NCBI GenBank assembly: GCA_021323555.1
Contig: JAJONP010000047.1
Span: 1-12,910 of the forward strand
Length of the DNA stretch: 12,910 bases
Reading direction: 5' to 3'
From: Gammaproteobacteria bacterium
Lineage (GTDB): Bacteria > Pseudomonadota > Gammaproteobacteria > DSM-16500
Part shown: positions 1 through 6,217 of the stretch, piece after piece
Layout of the letters: each line of letters begins with the position of its first letter
Position numbering within the stretch: the stretch's first letter is position 1
Made by a program: the position numbers and the translations under genes
Notes under the pieces: generated by a model
What the model saw: only the letters and a program-made list of their open reading frames with translations
What the model was told of the DNA's origin: nothing
Databases searched by the model: none

Positions 1-237
1 AAACTTCTAAGGATGGCCCACTTGAGACCTAATAACAATAGCCAACCAGAGTATCCTAAGGGAAAAATGGCTCTCCAAGAAAGAGAGTAGCGCGGTTTCG
101 TTGTCCTAGCGCCACAAGACGATGCAAGGCGTTAGAATAAATAAGAAGGATTTATTTTTCAGGAGGGGGCATTTTTTTAGCTAATTCCACTTGAACAGCG
201 TAGGCTTCTGTAATCAATCGTCTAATCACAGCACTCG
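1..237. other. Left flank of the outer IS; no confident gene
   Basis: No complete gene is supported here. One plus-strand frame is open from the window edge to a stop at 88-90 (29 codons). A minus-strand frame runs out of the IS end to a stop at 152-154. A 7-bp AT-only inverted repeat (AATAAAT/ATTTATT, roughly 136-157) sits near that stop. The stretch shares no visible continuity with the recombinase remnant on the other side of the outer IS, so it is probably an unrelated flank. Confidence 0.4.
152..237 (-). pseudogene. Possible 3' remnant of an unidentified gene cut by the outer IS21 element
   Basis: Read on the minus strand from the IS border at 237/238, an open frame encodes about 27 residues. 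It includes RRLITEAYAVQVELAKKMPP and ends at a TAA stop (152-154). The composition looks protein-like and amphipathic, but the stretch is too short to assign to a family. The frame continues a few codons into the IS before a stop, so there is no credible start of its own. The missing upstream part would be expected beyond the right end of the IS on the same strand, but a tyrosine recombinase remnant in the opposite orientation lies there instead. It may simply be a chance open frame. Confidence 0.25.
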
Positions 238-288
238 TGTCAATTCTATTTTAAATTTCCCCATTTTTTCTATTCGAAAATTCCTCAG
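238..288. repeat. Terminal inverted repeat of the outer IS21 (istB side)
   Basis: This arm starts TGTCAATTCT and ends AAATTCCTCAG. It pairs with 4825-4875 in inverted orientation at 39 of 51 positions without gaps. A perfect 16-bp AT palindrome (ATTAAAAATTTTTAAT, 293-308) follows and overlaps the istB stop. Confidence 0.82.
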
Positions 289-303
289 TGTAATTAAAAA
301 TTT

Positions 304-1065
304 TTAATGATCTACGCTTTTTGCTTGCTGCCTATCTTTTAGCCTGTAACTATTTCCGTTAATAGTGATGACCGTGCAGTGGTGCAATAGCCTATCTAAT
401 ATGGCCGAAGCAATAATATTGTCGCCAAAAATATCTCCCCATTGTGTAAAATTTTTATTGGAAGTGAGAATAGTCGTATTCTTTTCATAACGTCTGGAAA
501 TAAGCTGAAAAAACAAGTTAGCTCCTTGTTTATCAATAGGCAAATAACCGATCTCGTCTATGATCAGCACCTTGTAAGCACTTAATTTTTTTAATTTTGA
601 ATCGAGTTGATTTTCATAATGGGCCTTGTTTAACTGAGAAATAAGCTTATGACAATTGATATAATAAGTTGAAAATTTAAGCTTTAAAGCTTCCATCCCA
701 AACGCAATGGCCAAATGAGTTTTGCCAACGCCCGGCGGCCCTAATAAAATAATATTCTCTTGACGATGAATAAAACTGCCTGTTTGAAGTTGGTCGATAA
801 CCGCCTGGTCGATAGAAGGCTGGTAATCAAAATCGTAATGGTCTAATGTTTTTCTAAAAGGAAAGGCAGCCACATTGGTACGCATAATCAGAGATTTTTC
901 ATCTTGGGCTGTTTTTTCAATTTCCATTAAATAACTAAACGCTTCAATGAAACTTATTTTTTCTTTCATGATTCGTTCTAAATAATTATCTAAAATATTT
1001 TCTATTTTGTGCAATTTTAAAAGATTTAAATTATTTTTTAATTGTTCATATTGAATGGCATTCAT
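304..1065 (-). CDS. istB: IS21-family helper ATPase IstB (outer element)
   Basis: IstB is an AAA+ ATPase of the DnaC/DnaA type that assembles on DNA and directs the IstA transposase to its target. The 253-aa product has a Walker A motif at about residues 109-117 (GPPGVGKTH), a Walker B at 166-171 (VLIIDE), a sensor-1 TSN at 201-203, and the conserved DRLLHH segment near 224. The N-terminal helical region (1-60) is typical of the family, and the length is normal. The ATG lies 1 bp beyond the end of istA, with AGAGG about 10 nt upstream inside istA, which suggests translational coupling. The gene looks intact, but its partner istA is broken, so it may persist only as a remnant or act on related elements elsewhere. 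Confidence 0.95.
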   Translation of the reverse strand: MNAIQYEQLKNNLNLLKLHKIENILDNYLERIMKEKISFIEAFSYLMEIEKTAQDEKSLIMRTNVAAFPFRKTLDHYDFDYQPSIDQAVIDQLQTGSFIHRQENIILLGPPGVGKTHLAIAFGMEALKLKFSTYYINCHKLISQLNKAHYENQLDSKLKKLSAYKVLIIDEIGYLPIDKQGANLFFQLISRRYEKNTTILTSNKNFTQWGDIFGDNIIASAILDRLLHHCTVITINGNSYRLKDRQQAKSVDH

Positions 1066-1066
1066 A

Positions 1067-2012
1067 TTATATTACCTCTTCATAGCAAGAAAGTTCGTGG
1101 GGGACAATAGGAATATTGATAGGCGAAAGAGGCCGTATGATTTTGGGAGGCATCATTTTTTTACTTCTCTGCGGCTTTTTAAGACGGTGTTTGCAACGTA
1201 TTTCTAATAAGCCTTTAAAATGTTCATCCTTTCGAATGAAATGGCCTTTTCCAGGAGGTAAGAGAGCATGGATAGCAATCTTTTCTTTTCGATAATAAAC
1301 AGTTATTTTTTTATCTTCTTTTTTCAGATGAATATCCTTTCCTGCATACAGATAAGGAACAGAATAATAATTTCCTTCAAAACTAAAAAAACACTCTCTT
1401 GATACTTTTCTCCAATAAAAAGGGGTTAAATCGTATAAAGTTTTATTATCTAATGTGATTAAAGTTTCTCGGGCCCATCTCTCAATGGGTCGTTCTTTCA
1501 CTGTGGCATGGAAACGTTGATTCGCTTCTTCTAACCAATGACTTAATTGCTGATTGACATCTTTCAGCGATAAGAATTCTCTGCCTAAATAAAAATTTTG
1601 TTTTACAAAGTCCACTGACTTTTCAACTTTACCTTTGGTATTGGGTTTATAAGGTCTACATAAAATAGGTTTGAATCCATAAAAGCCTGCAAAATCCATG
1701 AATTTTTTGTTAAAATTGGAATCCTTGGCTAATAAAGCCCTTTTGATAACAACCGATTTTAAATTATCGTATAATAGCTCTCGTGTGTAACCACCATAAT
1801 ATCGAAAAGCATGATTGTGCCCTTTCAAGAAATTTTCAAATCGCATGTTCTCAAATTCTTCAACATATAACATGCGTGAGTAGCCTAAGATCATTAAAAA
1901 ACAATATAACTTGACTGTCCGTTTTTCTTCTCTATCGTATATTTCACCTAAATAACCCCAATCGACTTGGGCTTGTTCGCCCGGTAAAGTTTCAAAACGC
2001 AATACAGCATGG
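1067..2012 (-). pseudogene. istA: IstA transposase, C-terminal catalytic part (outer element, split by inner IS)
   Basis: This is the DDE (rve-type) catalytic half of an IS21 transposase, about 311 residues. The three acidic residues are visible: Asp in AQVDWG (residue 14 of this part), Asp in LLYDN (79) and Glu in GKVEK (127). In the reconstructed 420-aa protein these are D123, D188 and E236. The N-terminal helix-turn-helix part lies at 4460-4785 on the same strand. The apparent start is a TTG codon that is simply a Leu codon of the original gene, with no ribosome binding site. The reading frame joins exactly to the N-terminal part when the inner IS and one copy of the 9-bp repeat are removed. 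The split falls 14 codons before the first catalytic Asp, so it separates DNA binding from catalysis. Confidence 0.9.
2004..2012. repeat. Target site duplication of the inner IS21, left copy
   Basis: The 9-bp sequence ACAGCATGG occurs here and again at 4460-4468, flanking the inner element. Both copies lie in the istA sequence of the outer IS, and collapsing them to one restores its reading frame. IS21 elements usually duplicate 4-8 bp, so one or more of the nine bases may belong to the element end or match by chance. Confidence 0.85.
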
Positions 2013-2013
2013 T

Positions 2014-2063
2014 ATTAGACGACAATTCACTTTGCCGATTGGCGACAATTCAGATTGCCGGTT
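2014..2063. repeat. Left terminal inverted repeat of the inner IS21 with two tandem sub-repeats
   Basis: ATTAGACG opens the repeat. Two imperfect copies follow: CGACAATTCACTTTGCCG and CGACAATTCAGATTGCCG. The arm matches the reverse complement of 4410-4459 at 37 of 50 positions. Such end sub-repeats are likely IstA binding sites, by analogy with the family. Confidence 0.8.
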
Positions 2064-2097
2064 AAACGGTATTAAATACCCGGGAAATCACTTCTCA

Positions 2098-2106
2098 AGA
2101 GGAGGT
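2098..2106 (+). promoter_or_regulatory. Strong ribosome binding site of the inner istA
   Basis: AGAGGAGGT lies just upstream of the ATG at 2111 with a 4-5 nt spacer, close to the ideal anti-16S sequence. It fixes the istA start. Confidence 0.75.
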
Positions 2107-2110
2107 AGAA

Positions 2111-3643
2111 ATGCCCGGGATCTGGATAACGAAACGACAGGTAGAATTGTATATGCAACTAAGAAAAGAAGGTGTAACTCAAATAGCATCAGCCGCTAAG
2201 GCAGGGATGAGTGAGAGAAGTGGCCGCACTATCGAAAAGGGATTGAGGCAAGCGCCAGGAGAATCAAGAAGCATCGTCAGGACAAGACCTGACCCATTCG
2301 TTGGCGTGTGGGAAAGTGAACTGGTTCCGATGCTTGAAAAATTGCCCATGCTACAACCCATAACTCTGTTAGAGCATTTGCAGGATAAATATGTAGACAC
2401 TAGGGGTAATCCGATTTATACAGATAGCTTGCTTAGAACTCTACAACGCCGTATTAAACTTTGGAAAGCAATGTATGGGTCTGCCAAGGAAGTGATGTTC
2501 CGGCAAGAGCATGTGCCAGGACGCTTAGGGCTATCGGATTTTACAAAACTTAAAAAAGTGACGATCACGCTTCAAGGGAAGCCCCTGGATCATTTACTCT
2601 ACCACTTTCGTTTGGCTTTTAGTCATTGGAGCCATATGAAAGTGATTTTAGGAGGAGAATCTTATACTGCGTTGGCAGAAGGGTTGCAAGAAGGCTTATG
2701 GCGTTTAGGTGGAGCTCCTCTCGAGCATCGAACAGATAGCTTATCCTGCGCATTTAAAAATATGGCACAAGAAGCTAAAGAGGATTTGACAAGGCGTTAT
2801 GAGCAGTTATGTCACTATTATCAAATGAAACCGACTCGAAATAACCGGGGAGCCAAGCATGAAAATGGCAGCGTTGAATCGCCTCATGGACATATTAAGC
2901 GAAGGATAAAACAAGCGCTTTTATTAAGAGGGAGCTGTGATTTTAAATCTGTTGAATCCTACCAGGATTTTATAGACACCGTGGTGAATCAACACAATCG
3001 GCGCAATGCAAAAGCGATGGGGGTCGAACGGGATAAGCTTCAAACTTTACCTATACAAAAAACAATAGACTATACGGAGCTATGTGCAACGGTAAGTTCT
3101 TCTAGTACCATTGATGTTCGCCGGGTGACTTACACAGTGCCCTCTCAATTGCAAAATGAAGTACTTCGAGTACGTTTATACCATGATCGTTTAGAGTGTT
3201 ATTTGGGTGTGAAAAAGGTGTGTCAATTGTCGCGCGTGTATCCAACGAGTCGATCAACGCGAGCGCGACAAATCAATTATCGTCATGTGATTCATAGTTT
3301 AGTGAGAAAACCCCAAGCATTTCGGTATTCTAGACTTCGGGATGACTTGCTTCCCTCCTTCACCTATCATCAAATTTGGCAATTTATCAATCAAAAAATG
3401 GAACCCCGGTTAGCCTGTAAATTGATTGTCGGCCTCTTACATTTAGCTGCTACAGAAAATTGTGAAGTAGGATTAGGTGAAGCTGTCATGGATAAAATTT
3501 TAAAAAACCAACCCTTAAGATTGACAGGCTTTCAAAACCAATTTAAAAAAAATACCCTCCCTCCGCTCCTTTCAATCATTCAGCACGATCTGAGAAGTTA
3601 TGACGAATTATGTAAACCGCAGAAGGAGAGCCTCTATGGTTAA
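2111..3643 (+). CDS. istA: IS21-family transposase IstA (inner element)
   Basis: This DDE transposase cuts and joins the element ends. The 510-aa product has an N-terminal helix-turn-helix-like region (about 8-45), then an rve-type catalytic core with Asp143 (LSDFTK), Asp209 (EHRTDS) and Glu256 (ENGSVESPHG), and a basic C-terminal region. The length fits the long IstA subgroup. The ATG is set by the AGAGGAGGT site a few bases upstream. It overlaps istB by 8 bp (3636-3643), an arrangement that couples translation of the two proteins. No frameshift or internal stop is seen, so the protein is probably functional. Confidence 0.95.
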   Translation: MPGIWITKRQVELYMQLRKEGVTQIASAAKAGMSERSGRTIEKGLRQAPGESRSIVRTRPDPFVGVWESELVPMLEKLPMLQPITLLEHLQDKYVDTRGNPIYTDSLLRTLQRRIKLWKAMYGSAKEVMFRQEHVPGRLGLSDFTKLKKVTITLQGKPLDHLLYHFRLAFSHWSHMKVILGGESYTALAEGLQEGLWRLGGAPLEHRTDSLSCAFKNMAQEAKEDLTRRYEQLCHYYQMKPTRNNRGAKHENGSVESPHGHIKRRIKQALLLRGSCDFKSVESYQDFIDTVVNQHNRRNAKAMGVERDKLQTLPIQKTIDYTELCATVSSSSTIDVRRVTYTVPSQLQNEVLRVRLYHDRLECYLGVKKVCQLSRVYPTSRSTRARQINYRHVIHSLVRKPQAFRYSRLRDDLLPSFTYHQIWQFINQKMEPRLACKLIVGLLHLAATENCEVGLGEAVMDKILKNQPLRLTGFQNQFKKNTLPPLLSIIQHDLRSYDELCKPQKESLYG

Positions 3644-4379
3644 TTCAGCCACATTGCCTTTATTATTAAAGCAACTGGGATTGCCAATGATGTATCGGCA
3701 TTATGAAGAAAAAGCAGAGGAAGCGGCTGAAAAGCATTGGTCCTATACGGATTATTTAAGTGCCCTCAGCCATTTAGAAGTGTCGTCACGGCGACAAAAG
3801 CGTATTCAACGTCACATCCAGGAGTCAAAACTCCCGCTGGGGAAAACATTAGATACGTTTGATTTTAAAGCCGCTACATCTATTAATGCCGCACAAATTC
3901 AAGCGCTCGCCGAAAATAATTCCTGGGTAAAACAAGCCAATAATTTAGTCATCTTTGGCCCTTCAGGTGTTGGCAAGACCCACCTGGCTTGTGCGATTGG
4001 CTATAGGATAATTGAGCAAGGTAGCCGTGTTCTTTTTACCTCAACCACGGAACTTGTCCAACGATTACAAAAAGCGAAATCCGACTATAAGTTACATGAC
4101 CAGCTATTAAAACTCGCACGGTTCCCTTTAATTATTTTAGATGATATGGGGTATGTCAAAAAATCTGAAATGGAAACGAGTGTCTTATTTGAATTAATTG
4201 CGGACCGGTATGAAACCAACAGTTTAATTATTACGTCTAACCAAGCCTTTGGTGAATGGGACCAGATTTTCCCTGATAGTAGCATGGCTGTTGCTGCAAT
4301 TGATCGACTGATTCATTATGCAACGATTATTAATATTCAAGAGCAAAGTTATAGAAAAATCGCTTCTAACAACAAATAG
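3636..4379 (+). CDS. istB: IS21-family helper ATPase IstB (inner element)
   Basis: This is the AAA+ partner of the preceding IstA. From the ATG at 3636 it is 247 aa, with Walker A at 108-116 (GPSGVGKTH), Walker B at 165-170 (LIILDD), sensor-1 TSN near 200-202, and DRLIHY near 223. An in-frame ATG 12 codons upstream (3600) would add a basic stretch (NRRRRAS). I prefer 3636 because AAGGAG (3623-3628) lies 7 nt before it and the protein then starts like other IstB proteins. The 8-bp overlap with istA implies coupled expression. A tiny 6-codon frame (ATG at 4391) follows the stop and is not regarded as a gene. Confidence 0.94.
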   Translation: MVNSATLPLLLKQLGLPMMYRHYEEKAEEAAEKHWSYTDYLSALSHLEVSSRRQKRIQRHIQESKLPLGKTLDTFDFKAATSINAAQIQALAENNSWVKQANNLVIFGPSGVGKTHLACAIGYRIIEQGSRVLFTSTTELVQRLQKAKSDYKLHDQLLKLARFPLIILDDMGYVKKSEMETSVLFELIADRYETNSLIITSNQAFGEWDQIFPDSSMAVAAIDRLIHYATIINIQEQSYRKIASNNK

Positions 4380-4409
4380 GAGAACATTTATGAAATTAGA
4401 TTCAAGCTA

Positions 4410-4459
4410 AACCGGCAAAGTCAATTGTCGCTGACCGGCAATCTCGCTTGACGTCTAAC
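4410..4459. repeat. Right terminal inverted repeat of the inner IS21
   Basis: Read in reverse complement it begins GTTAGACG and contains two TTGCCGG-type sub-repeats plus GCGACAATT. It matches the left end (2014-2063) at 37 of 50 positions. ACA follows directly, so a TGT end is possible if the border lies inside the 9-bp direct repeat. Confidence 0.8.
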
Positions 4460-4468
4460 ACAGCATGG
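4460..4468. repeat. Target site duplication of the inner IS21, right copy
   Basis: The second copy of ACAGCATGG is identical to 2004-2012. On the minus strand it encodes the His-Ala-Val of the interrupted IstA. Confidence 0.85.
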
Positions 4469-4824
4469 TTTTGATAATCTTCTTTACTCTTTGCCACAAA
4501 GCGAGCAAGCCCGCTATAACAGCCTGTATAGCCTTGTTGCTTCACTTCATTAAAAAGACGATACGCAGATAAATCATATTGCGCTAAACGTTCTTTTAAG
4601 TAATCCTTATAGGGGTCCAGTAATAACGGTATTGCAGGACGTTTCTGATAGGAAGGTTGACTCATATGTTGGGCATATTTACGCGCAGTCTTCCTATCGA
4701 CTTTACATTGTCTTGCTATCTCGCTGATGCTTAACCCTTGTTCGTATAGTTGTCTCATCTTCATCCAATTTTCCTTTGTTAACATCTGTCTACCTCTACA
4801 TGATTTTTGTGTAGAGATTTTAAC

Positions 4825-4875
4825 CTGAGGAATTTTCAACTAGAACTTCTGGGGATTTTTACATTAGAAGTAACA
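4825..4875. repeat. Terminal inverted repeat of the outer IS21 (istA side)
   Basis: In reverse complement it begins TGTTACTTCT and ends AAATTCCTCAG. It aligns gaplessly with 238-288 (39 of 51). The tyrosine recombinase remnant starts directly after base 4875. Confidence 0.82.
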
Positions 4876-5150
4876 TTTCTCAACGAAAAGCACCGCTCAC
4901 CAGCCGAAGCGTCCATTACATTGTGGCACGGGCTGGTAAAAACGCCCAATTCCCCTTTACAGTCCATCCGCACATGCTGCGCTATAGCACAGGATTTTAT
5001 TTGGCTAACCACGGGCATGACACCCGTGCGATCCAAAGTTACTTAGGGCATGCCAATATCAATAATACGGTCATTTACACACAACTTTCGCCCACACGAT
5101 TTAAAGACTTTTGGAAAGATCAAGGTAGTATTTTAGTCAAACTATGCTAA
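4876..5150 (+). pseudogene. Tyrosine recombinase (phage/plasmid integrase), C-terminal fragment
   Basis: Tyrosine recombinases cut and rejoin DNA at attachment sites. Only the last 90 codons remain, read from 4878 (frame starting SQRKAPLTSRSVHYIV). The fragment has the box II motif HPHMLR (His32, Arg35), the LGH motif (His58) and the nucleophile Tyr67 in NNTVIYTQL. It ends shortly after RFKDFW, a common ending for XerC/D- or FimB-like recombinases. The N-terminal core-binding domain and the first catalytic Arg are missing. The frame opens directly from the end of the outer IS, so the IS removed or replaced its 5' part. An internal ATG at 4923 would give 75 aa without an obvious ribosome site. 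It is presumably dead, and it suggests that the region once belonged to an integrated phage, plasmid or island. Confidence 0.85.
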
Positions 5151-5199
5151 AATTAAAAAGAACAGAACATATTCATTACCACTCAAAAATGAGGTTTTT

Positions 5200-5538
5200 A
5201 TGGCAGCACTGCCTGCGTTTGATACACATGCTTATGTAAAAAGGTTAAAAGCCGCAGGCTTTAATGAAGCCCAAGCGGAGGCTCAAGCAGAGTTACAATC
5301 GGATGTTTTATCGACATTAATCACAGAAAAACTAGCCACGAAAGAAGATATTGATGAAGTCAAAAATGATATTAAAGAACTCAGAAATGAGTTAAAAAAT
5401 GACATTGTGCGTGTCGAGAACGAAGCTAAACAGGAATTTATCCGCGTGATGGGTAGGTTTAACCAATTGAACTGGATGATCGGGTTCTTATTGACAGGTA
5501 CCGTCACTATTTTGTTTAAATTGTTTCTTCATGGCTAG
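5200..5538 (+). CDS. DUF1640 (CCDC90-like) coiled-coil membrane protein
   Basis: A 112-aa protein resembling the bacterial DUF1640 family, related to eukaryotic CCDC90/MCUR1. Its N-terminus has the family-type stretch FDTHAYVKRLKAAGF at 7-21, then an Ala/Gln/Glu helix, a charged coiled coil at about 48-85, and a single C-terminal membrane helix at about 92-110 with a two-residue tail. It should be tail-anchored in the inner membrane with the coiled coil in the cytoplasm and should form oligomers. The bacterial role is not established. The start is supported by GAGG 5-6 nt upstream of the ATG. It follows the recombinase remnant by 49 bp and converges with fis; I see no convincing terminator in the 22 bp between their stops. 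Confidence 0.8.
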   Translation: MAALPAFDTHAYVKRLKAAGFNEAQAEAQAELQSDVLSTLITEKLATKEDIDEVKNDIKELRNELKNDIVRVENEAKQEFIRVMGRFNQLNWMIGFLLTGTVTILFKLFLHG

Positions 5539-5560
5539 GCTATTTTTTAACGAGGCTTCT

Positions 5561-5845
5561 TTATAACATCCCATATTTTTTTAATTTCTGCCTTACCGTA
5601 CCACGGCTCAAGCCTAGTAACCGCGTCGTTTTGACCTGATTATTTTTAGTATGGCCAAGTAAAAATTCGAGCAAAGGCATTTCGACTTCGGACAATACCA
5701 TCTCATAAACGTCTTTAGGGTCTTCACCGCCTAATTGACGAAAATAATTTTTCAATAAACGTTTCACGCTATCGCTTAAACGTTCCGTCTGTTGAGCTAT
5801 CTCTTCAACCGATTGAATTTTTTCTGTTGTTTTAAAGGAAATCAT
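5561..5845 (-). CDS. fis: Fis-family nucleoid protein / transcription regulator
   Basis: Fis is a small dimeric DNA-bending protein that shapes the nucleoid and tunes rRNA, virulence and recombination genes. This 94-aa protein is near the usual 98 aa. Residues 23-65 (LSDSVKRLLKNYFRQL, then VYEMVLSEVEMPLLE) match the Fis dimerisation core. Residues 70-94 (QVKTTRLLGLSRGTVRQKLK, ending KKYGML) match the C-terminal helix-turn-helix and the classic Fis ending. The N-terminus is divergent, as is common. The usual dusB neighbour is absent, so it stands alone. This could mean an accessory Fis paralogue, as several Legionellales carry more than one (from memory, not checked here). The start is the only in-frame ATG upstream of the core; its ribosome site is weak. 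Confidence 0.92.
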   Translation of the reverse strand: MISFKTTEKIQSVEEIAQQTERLSDSVKRLLKNYFRQLGGEDPKDVYEMVLSEVEMPLLEFLLGHTKNNQVKTTRLLGLSRGTVRQKLKKYGML

Positions 5846-6012
5846 AGGCTTTTCGACTTATAAAATAATGAGTCCCATTTTACAATCATTGTGTGCCGAT
5901 AACAAATTTTTATACCTACTCATACGGGTTTTGTAGATTCAGCGCCTAAAGTGGTTAATCTCATTTTATGAGGTGATTTTTCATACCTGTGCTTCTTTGT
6001 GCTGGTCTCTCA

Positions 6013-6054
6013 TTTTAAAATGTTATCCTTTGGTAAAAGGATAGCGTTTTAAAA
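6013..6054. terminator. Long hairpin (19-bp stem, 4-nt loop), possible bidirectional terminator
   Basis: TTTTAAAATGTTATCCTTT pairs with AAAGGATAGCGTTTTAAAA around a GGTA loop. All 19 positions pair, two of them as G-U when read as plus-strand RNA. The stem ends in A/T tracts on both sides, as in bidirectional intrinsic terminators. It does not follow directly after any gene seen here, being about 170 bp upstream of fis and about 160 bp upstream of the large gene, so it may insulate the two promoters, attenuate a leader, or be the relic of a small mobile repeat. Confidence 0.5.
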
Positions 6055-6185
6055 AAGCGAGTACAGACATTTCGAGGACAAGTAGAACGCGCGAAGCGAT
6101 TCAGTGGTTTTACTTACCGTCTGCCGAATAGAGGATATGAAATTAGAATGGTAACCATGTATATTTATCTTTTTTATTAAATGCA

Positions 6186-6191
6186 TATAAT
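6186..6191 (+). promoter_or_regulatory. Candidate -10 box for the large gene pair
   Basis: A perfect TATAAT lies 26 bp before the ATG at 6218, giving a leader of about 20 nt. TG occurs 2 nt before it, near but not at the extended -10 position. The -35 region is only AT-rich, with no good TTGACA match at 16-18 bp, so a weak or activator-dependent promoter is more likely than a strong constitutive one. Confidence 0.4.
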
Positions 6192-6217
6192 GCAGGGTGT
6201 TTTATAAAGGATAATCC

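Larger units (their letters stand above)
2013..4459 (+). mobile_element. Inner IS21-family insertion sequence, apparently intact
   Basis: This is a complete IS21-type element of about 2447 bp with istA and istB in order on the plus strand, opposite to the element it sits in. Its ends share inverted repeats (2014-2063 against 4410-4459, 37 of 50 positions) and each end carries two related sub-repeats of the CGACAATT...TTGCCGG type, the multiple terminal sites expected for IS21. A 9-bp direct repeat (ACAGCATGG) flanks it. The exact border is ambiguous within the shared 9 bp. Both genes have good start signals and all catalytic motifs, so it may still be active. Its proteins differ clearly from those of the outer element (510/247 aa against 420/253 aa), so this is not a self-duplication. 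Confidence 0.92.
4402..4785 (-). pseudogene. istA: IstA transposase, N-terminal part (outer element, split by inner IS)
   Basis: This is the DNA-binding half of the outer element's transposase. From the ATG at 4785 the first 109 residues are native, with a helix-turn-helix at about 15-38 (GLSISEIARQCKVDRKTARK). Translation then runs into the inner IS and stops at 4402-4404 after about 18 foreign residues. I chose 4785 over an upstream ATG at 4839 because AGAGG precedes it by 7 nt and the upstream codons lie in the terminal repeat. The sequence HAV at the junction continues as L-RFETLPGE in the part ending at 2012. The joined protein would be 420 aa. Confidence 0.9.
238..4875 (-). mobile_element. 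Outer IS21-family insertion sequence, interrupted by a second IS21 element
   Basis: An IS21-type element with istA upstream of istB, both on the minus strand. Its ends are marked by 51-bp terminal inverted repeats at 238-288 and 4825-4875. Both begin TGT, as is usual for IS21, and align without gaps at 39 of 51 positions, including a perfect 13-bp block (GAAAATTCCTCAG) at the inner edge. Removing the inner element (about 2.45 kb) leaves about 2.2 kb, a normal size for the family. istB is intact but istA is split, so this copy should be unable to transpose by itself. I see no direct repeat across its outer borders, and the flanks carry unrelated gene remnants in opposite orientations. Confidence 0.88.
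5846..6217. other. Intergenic region between fis and the 633-aa gene
   Basis: About 370 bp of divergent upstream DNA that must carry the promoters of fis (minus) and of the large gene pair (plus). It contains the strong hairpin at 6013-6054, a smaller imperfect one near 5958-5980 (CTCAT/ATGAG), and a TATAAT box at 6186. A plus-strand frame from about 6037 to 6180 is open for 47 codons but has no start codon or ribosome site, so I do not call a gene. Confidence 0.5.

Noticed and set aside
1..90. 29-codon plus-strand frame open from the window edge
   Set aside because: Too short and without recognisable similarity; either a gene end or chance.
4836..5046. Frames in other registers over the recombinase remnant and IS end
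   Set aside because: They are shadows. The register with HPHMLR, LGH and the Tyr motif is the real one.
5857..5885. TTGTAA - 17 bp - TATAAG on the minus strand upstream of fis
   Set aside because: Good spacing and a 5/6 -10 box, but the transcript would start only about 5 nt before the fis ATG. It is kept as an unlikely leaderless option and not listed as a promoter.
6037..6180. 47-codon open plus-strand stretch (includes FRGQVERAKRFSGFTYRLPN)
   Set aside because: No start codon or ribosome site, and another frame over the same bases is equally open. It could be a decayed coding fragment, but this cannot be supported.
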